From Bacteroidota bacterium (GTDB lineage Bacteria > Bacteroidota > Rhodothermia > Balneolales > HLUCCA01), in assembly GCA_003448835.1 (NCBI GenBank), contig DLXM01000291.1, forward strand, positions 1-6,700: a stretch of 6,700 nt of DNA, read 5' to 3'. The notes beneath the pieces are model-generated. The model was not told where the DNA came from and did not search any database. It saw nothing but the letters and a program-made list of their open reading frames with translations. Positions 5,581 to 6,700 of the stretch are shown here, piece after piece (the first letter of the stretch is position 1; each line of letters opens with the position of its first letter). A program made the translations under genes and the position numbers.

Positions 5581-6484
5581 CGGCACACGCGACAGCAAAC
5601 TGGCAGTTTGGCAGGCTGAGTACGCGGCGAATTTATTGCGTGAATCCGGATTTGAAGTCGAGTTGATTTTCATCAAAACCGAGGGTGATTTGGTCCTGGA
5701 TACTCCGCTTCCGCTGATGGGTGGGAAAGGGGTGTTTACGAAGGCGCTGGATGATGCGTTGTTGGATGATCGGATTGATATTGCGGTGCATTCGCACAAG
5801 GATATTCCAACGAGACTTCCTGAGGGATTAAAAATTACTGCGGTGTTTGAACGTGAGGATCCCCGGGATGTGCTGGTGTTGCGGGCAGGTGTTTTGTTGT
5901 CGATGGAGGAGCTGGCCGATCGGGAAGGTACTCTTGCAACGAGCAGTATGCGTCGACAGGGGCAATGGCTACATCGGTTTCCTCAGCATAAGGTTTCTGA
6001 TATTCGCGGAAATGTCCAGACGCGACTGCGGAAATTGGACGAAAGTGATTGGTTTGGTGCCATTTTTGCTGCAGCTGGACTTAAAAGACTCGGTCTAGAG
6101 GATCGAATTTCGCATTATTTGGATTGGATGATTTGTGCTCCGGCTCAGGGCGCTGTTGCGGTAATGTGTAGATCCGAAGATGAATTTGTTTCGGATGCGT
6201 TGCGAGTTCATCATCACCTGGAAACGGCGATTGCGGTTTCTGCTGAGAGACAATGTTTGAATCGTCTGGAGGGGGGATGTAGTGCTCCGGTTGGGGTTTA
6301 TGCACGACGCGAGGGTGACAAGCTTGTTCTTTTTGCAAATGTGTTGTCCACAGATGGTGTTGAGTGTCTGGATGTGGAATTGTCTGCTGAGTTGAGTGAT
6401 CTGGACTCGGTTTCAAGTTTGGGAAGGCGTGCTGCGGAATCATTGTTGTCCGCAGGAGCGGCGAATCTGGTTAAGGGGTCGTGA
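5555..6484 (+). CDS. hemC: Hydroxymethylbilane synthase (porphobilinogen deaminase)
   Basis: 309 aa (E. coli 313). It joins four porphobilinogens into hydroxymethylbilane in the cytosol. Domain 1 begins with VIRIGTRDSKLAVWQAEY (6-23), followed by GGKGVFTKALDDALL (56-70) and IAVHSHKDIPTRLPEGL (76-92), where Asp83 matches the catalytic Asp84 of E. coli. Domain 2 carries ATSSMRRQGQW (128-138), SDIRGNVQTRLRKLD (148-162) and CAPAQGA (194-200). LEGGCSAPVGVY (238-249) contains Cys242, which binds the dipyrromethane cofactor. The protein is complete. Small departures are GTRD for the more usual GTRG/N, and HSHKD for HSMKD. The start at 5555 has no clear Shine-Dalgarno, which makes translational coupling or structure in the 75-nt leader relevant. 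The coding strand turns strongly G- and T-rich compared with hemH and hemA. The product feeds HemD, whose gene follows after 15 nt. Confidence 0.97.
   Translation: MSSSKVIRIGTRDSKLAVWQAEYAANLLRESGFEVELIFIKTEGDLVLDTPLPLMGGKGVFTKALDDALLDDRIDIAVHSHKDIPTRLPEGLKITAVFEREDPRDVLVLRAGVLLSMEELADREGTLATSSMRRQGQWLHRFPQHKVSDIRGNVQTRLRKLDESDWFGAIFAAAGLKRLGLEDRISHYLDWMICAPAQGAVAVMCRSEDEFVSDALRVHHHLETAIAVSAERQCLNRLEGGCSAPVGVYARREGDKLVLFANVLSTDGVECLDVELSAELSDLDSVSSLGRRAAESLLSAGAANLVKGS
6473..6478 (+). promoter_or_regulatory. Shine-Dalgarno AAGGGG at the end of hemC, 21 nt from hemD
   Basis: AAGGGG overlaps the last hemC codons. It lies 7 nt before an ATG at 6486, ideal spacing, but 21 nt before the in-frame hemD ATG at 6500. 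The ATG at 6486 opens only MKVVI, ending in TGA 6501-6503, which overlaps the hemD ATG (6500-6502) as ATGA. Ribosomes may therefore reach hemD by termination-reinitiation. Confidence 0.45.
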
Positions 6485-6505
6485 TATGAAAGTCGTGATA
6501 TGAAG
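6478..6505 (+). repeat. 14-bp tandem duplication at the hemC/hemD junction
   Basis: GTCGTGATATGAAA (6478-6491) is followed directly by GTCGTGATATGAAG (6492-6505), 13 of 14 identical. Each copy holds TGA-T-ATG. The first TGA (6482-6484) stops hemC, and the second ATG (6500-6502) starts hemD. With one copy removed, hemC's stop would lie 1 nt before the hemD start and the AAGGGG would be 7 nt from it, the usual tight coupling. Confidence 0.85.
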
Positions 6506-6700
6506 ATTTTGTTCACCCGTGAGATGTCTGAAGCTGAGCTGGAATTGGCCGGGAAGCTTGGAATTGATCCGATTTCAAAACCATTGATTGGTTTTGAGTT
6601 TGTTGGGTGGAATGAAATTTTGTCGGAGCATCCGGATTTTTGGGATCAACTAAGCGCGGCGAAGGCTGTTGTGTTTACGAGTAGGAATGGGGTGAGGGGG
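6500..6700 (+). CDS. hemD: Uroporphyrinogen-III synthase, N-terminal part (cut by window end)
   Basis: 67 codons are visible, open to the last base. The frame begins MKILFTREMSEAELELAGKL and has VVFTSRNGV near the window edge (residues 57-65), the F-T-S-x-N-G-V signature of HemD. HemD closes and inverts ring D of hydroxymethylbilane to give uroporphyrinogen III, the branch point to haem, sirohaem and corrinoids. The ATG at 6500 is the only start in this frame after the upstream in-frame TGA (6482-6484). HemD proteins are poorly conserved, but position directly after hemC plus the FTR and FTSxNGV motifs make the call firm. The C-terminal domain is outside the window, so completeness cannot be judged. 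Confidence 0.9.
   Translation, partial: MKILFTREMSEAELELAGKLGIDPISKPLIGFEFVGWNEILSEHPDFWDQLSAAKAVVFTSRNGVRG

Noticed and set aside
6081..6443. 120-codon minus-strand open frame opposite hemC
   Set aside because: It is antisense to the conserved cofactor-binding part of HemC. The His/Pro/Gln-rich product is typical of a shadow of G/T-rich coding sequence.

Overview
The window reads as a chromosomal segment from a moderately AT-rich Gram-negative bacterium, most likely of the Bacteroidota / Rhodothermota / Balneolota assemblage. The hints are a lipoprotein-type secreted protein, weak or variable Shine-Dalgarno sites, two exact matches to the Bacteroidota -7 promoter consensus TAnnTTTG in one leader region, and a glutamyl-tRNA reductase with 'ILGDLQI' where most bacteria have 'LGE.QI'. 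The assignment is by inference; no rRNA or other decisive marker is present.

Layout. A minus-strand gene (48-719) encodes a small predicted lipoprotein built from two BamE/SmpA-like repeats. A long AT-rich divergent region (720-1312) has no convincing full gene. It holds a possible operator-like dyad over a TAnnTTTG match just before the next gene, and a 12-codon ORF with a good Shine-Dalgarno site. Next comes a complete plus-strand sugar porter of the MFS (1313-2737, XylE/GLUT family), closed by a very strong intrinsic terminator (2764-2798).

After the terminator, four same-strand tetrapyrrole genes follow with short gaps: hemH (ferrochelatase, 3021-4136), hemA (glutamyl-tRNA reductase, 4208-5479), hemC (hydroxymethylbilane synthase, 5555-6484) and the 5' part of hemD (uroporphyrinogen-III synthase, 6500 to the window edge). 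They look like one operon that pairs the first committed enzyme of the C5 route (HemA) and the ring-making steps (HemC, HemD) with the terminal iron-insertion enzyme (HemH). The steps between (hemL, hemB, hemE, hemF/N, hemG/Y) are not in the window.

Points for a second look: (1) HemH carries all five of its cysteines in one short internal insert, matching the idea of the internal-segment [2Fe-2S] ferrochelatase class described for Myxococcus. (2) The hemC/hemD junction has a 14-bp tandem duplication that separates hemD's start from a good Shine-Dalgarno and creates a 5-codon ORF ending in an ATGA overlap with hemD. (3) The hemA-hemC spacer has an in-frame 'echo' of the hemC start and two interlocked 7-bp inverted repeats. 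(4) GluTR has several substitutions in normally conserved active-site motifs. I see no CRISPR array, tRNA, rRNA, insertion sequence or defence system.
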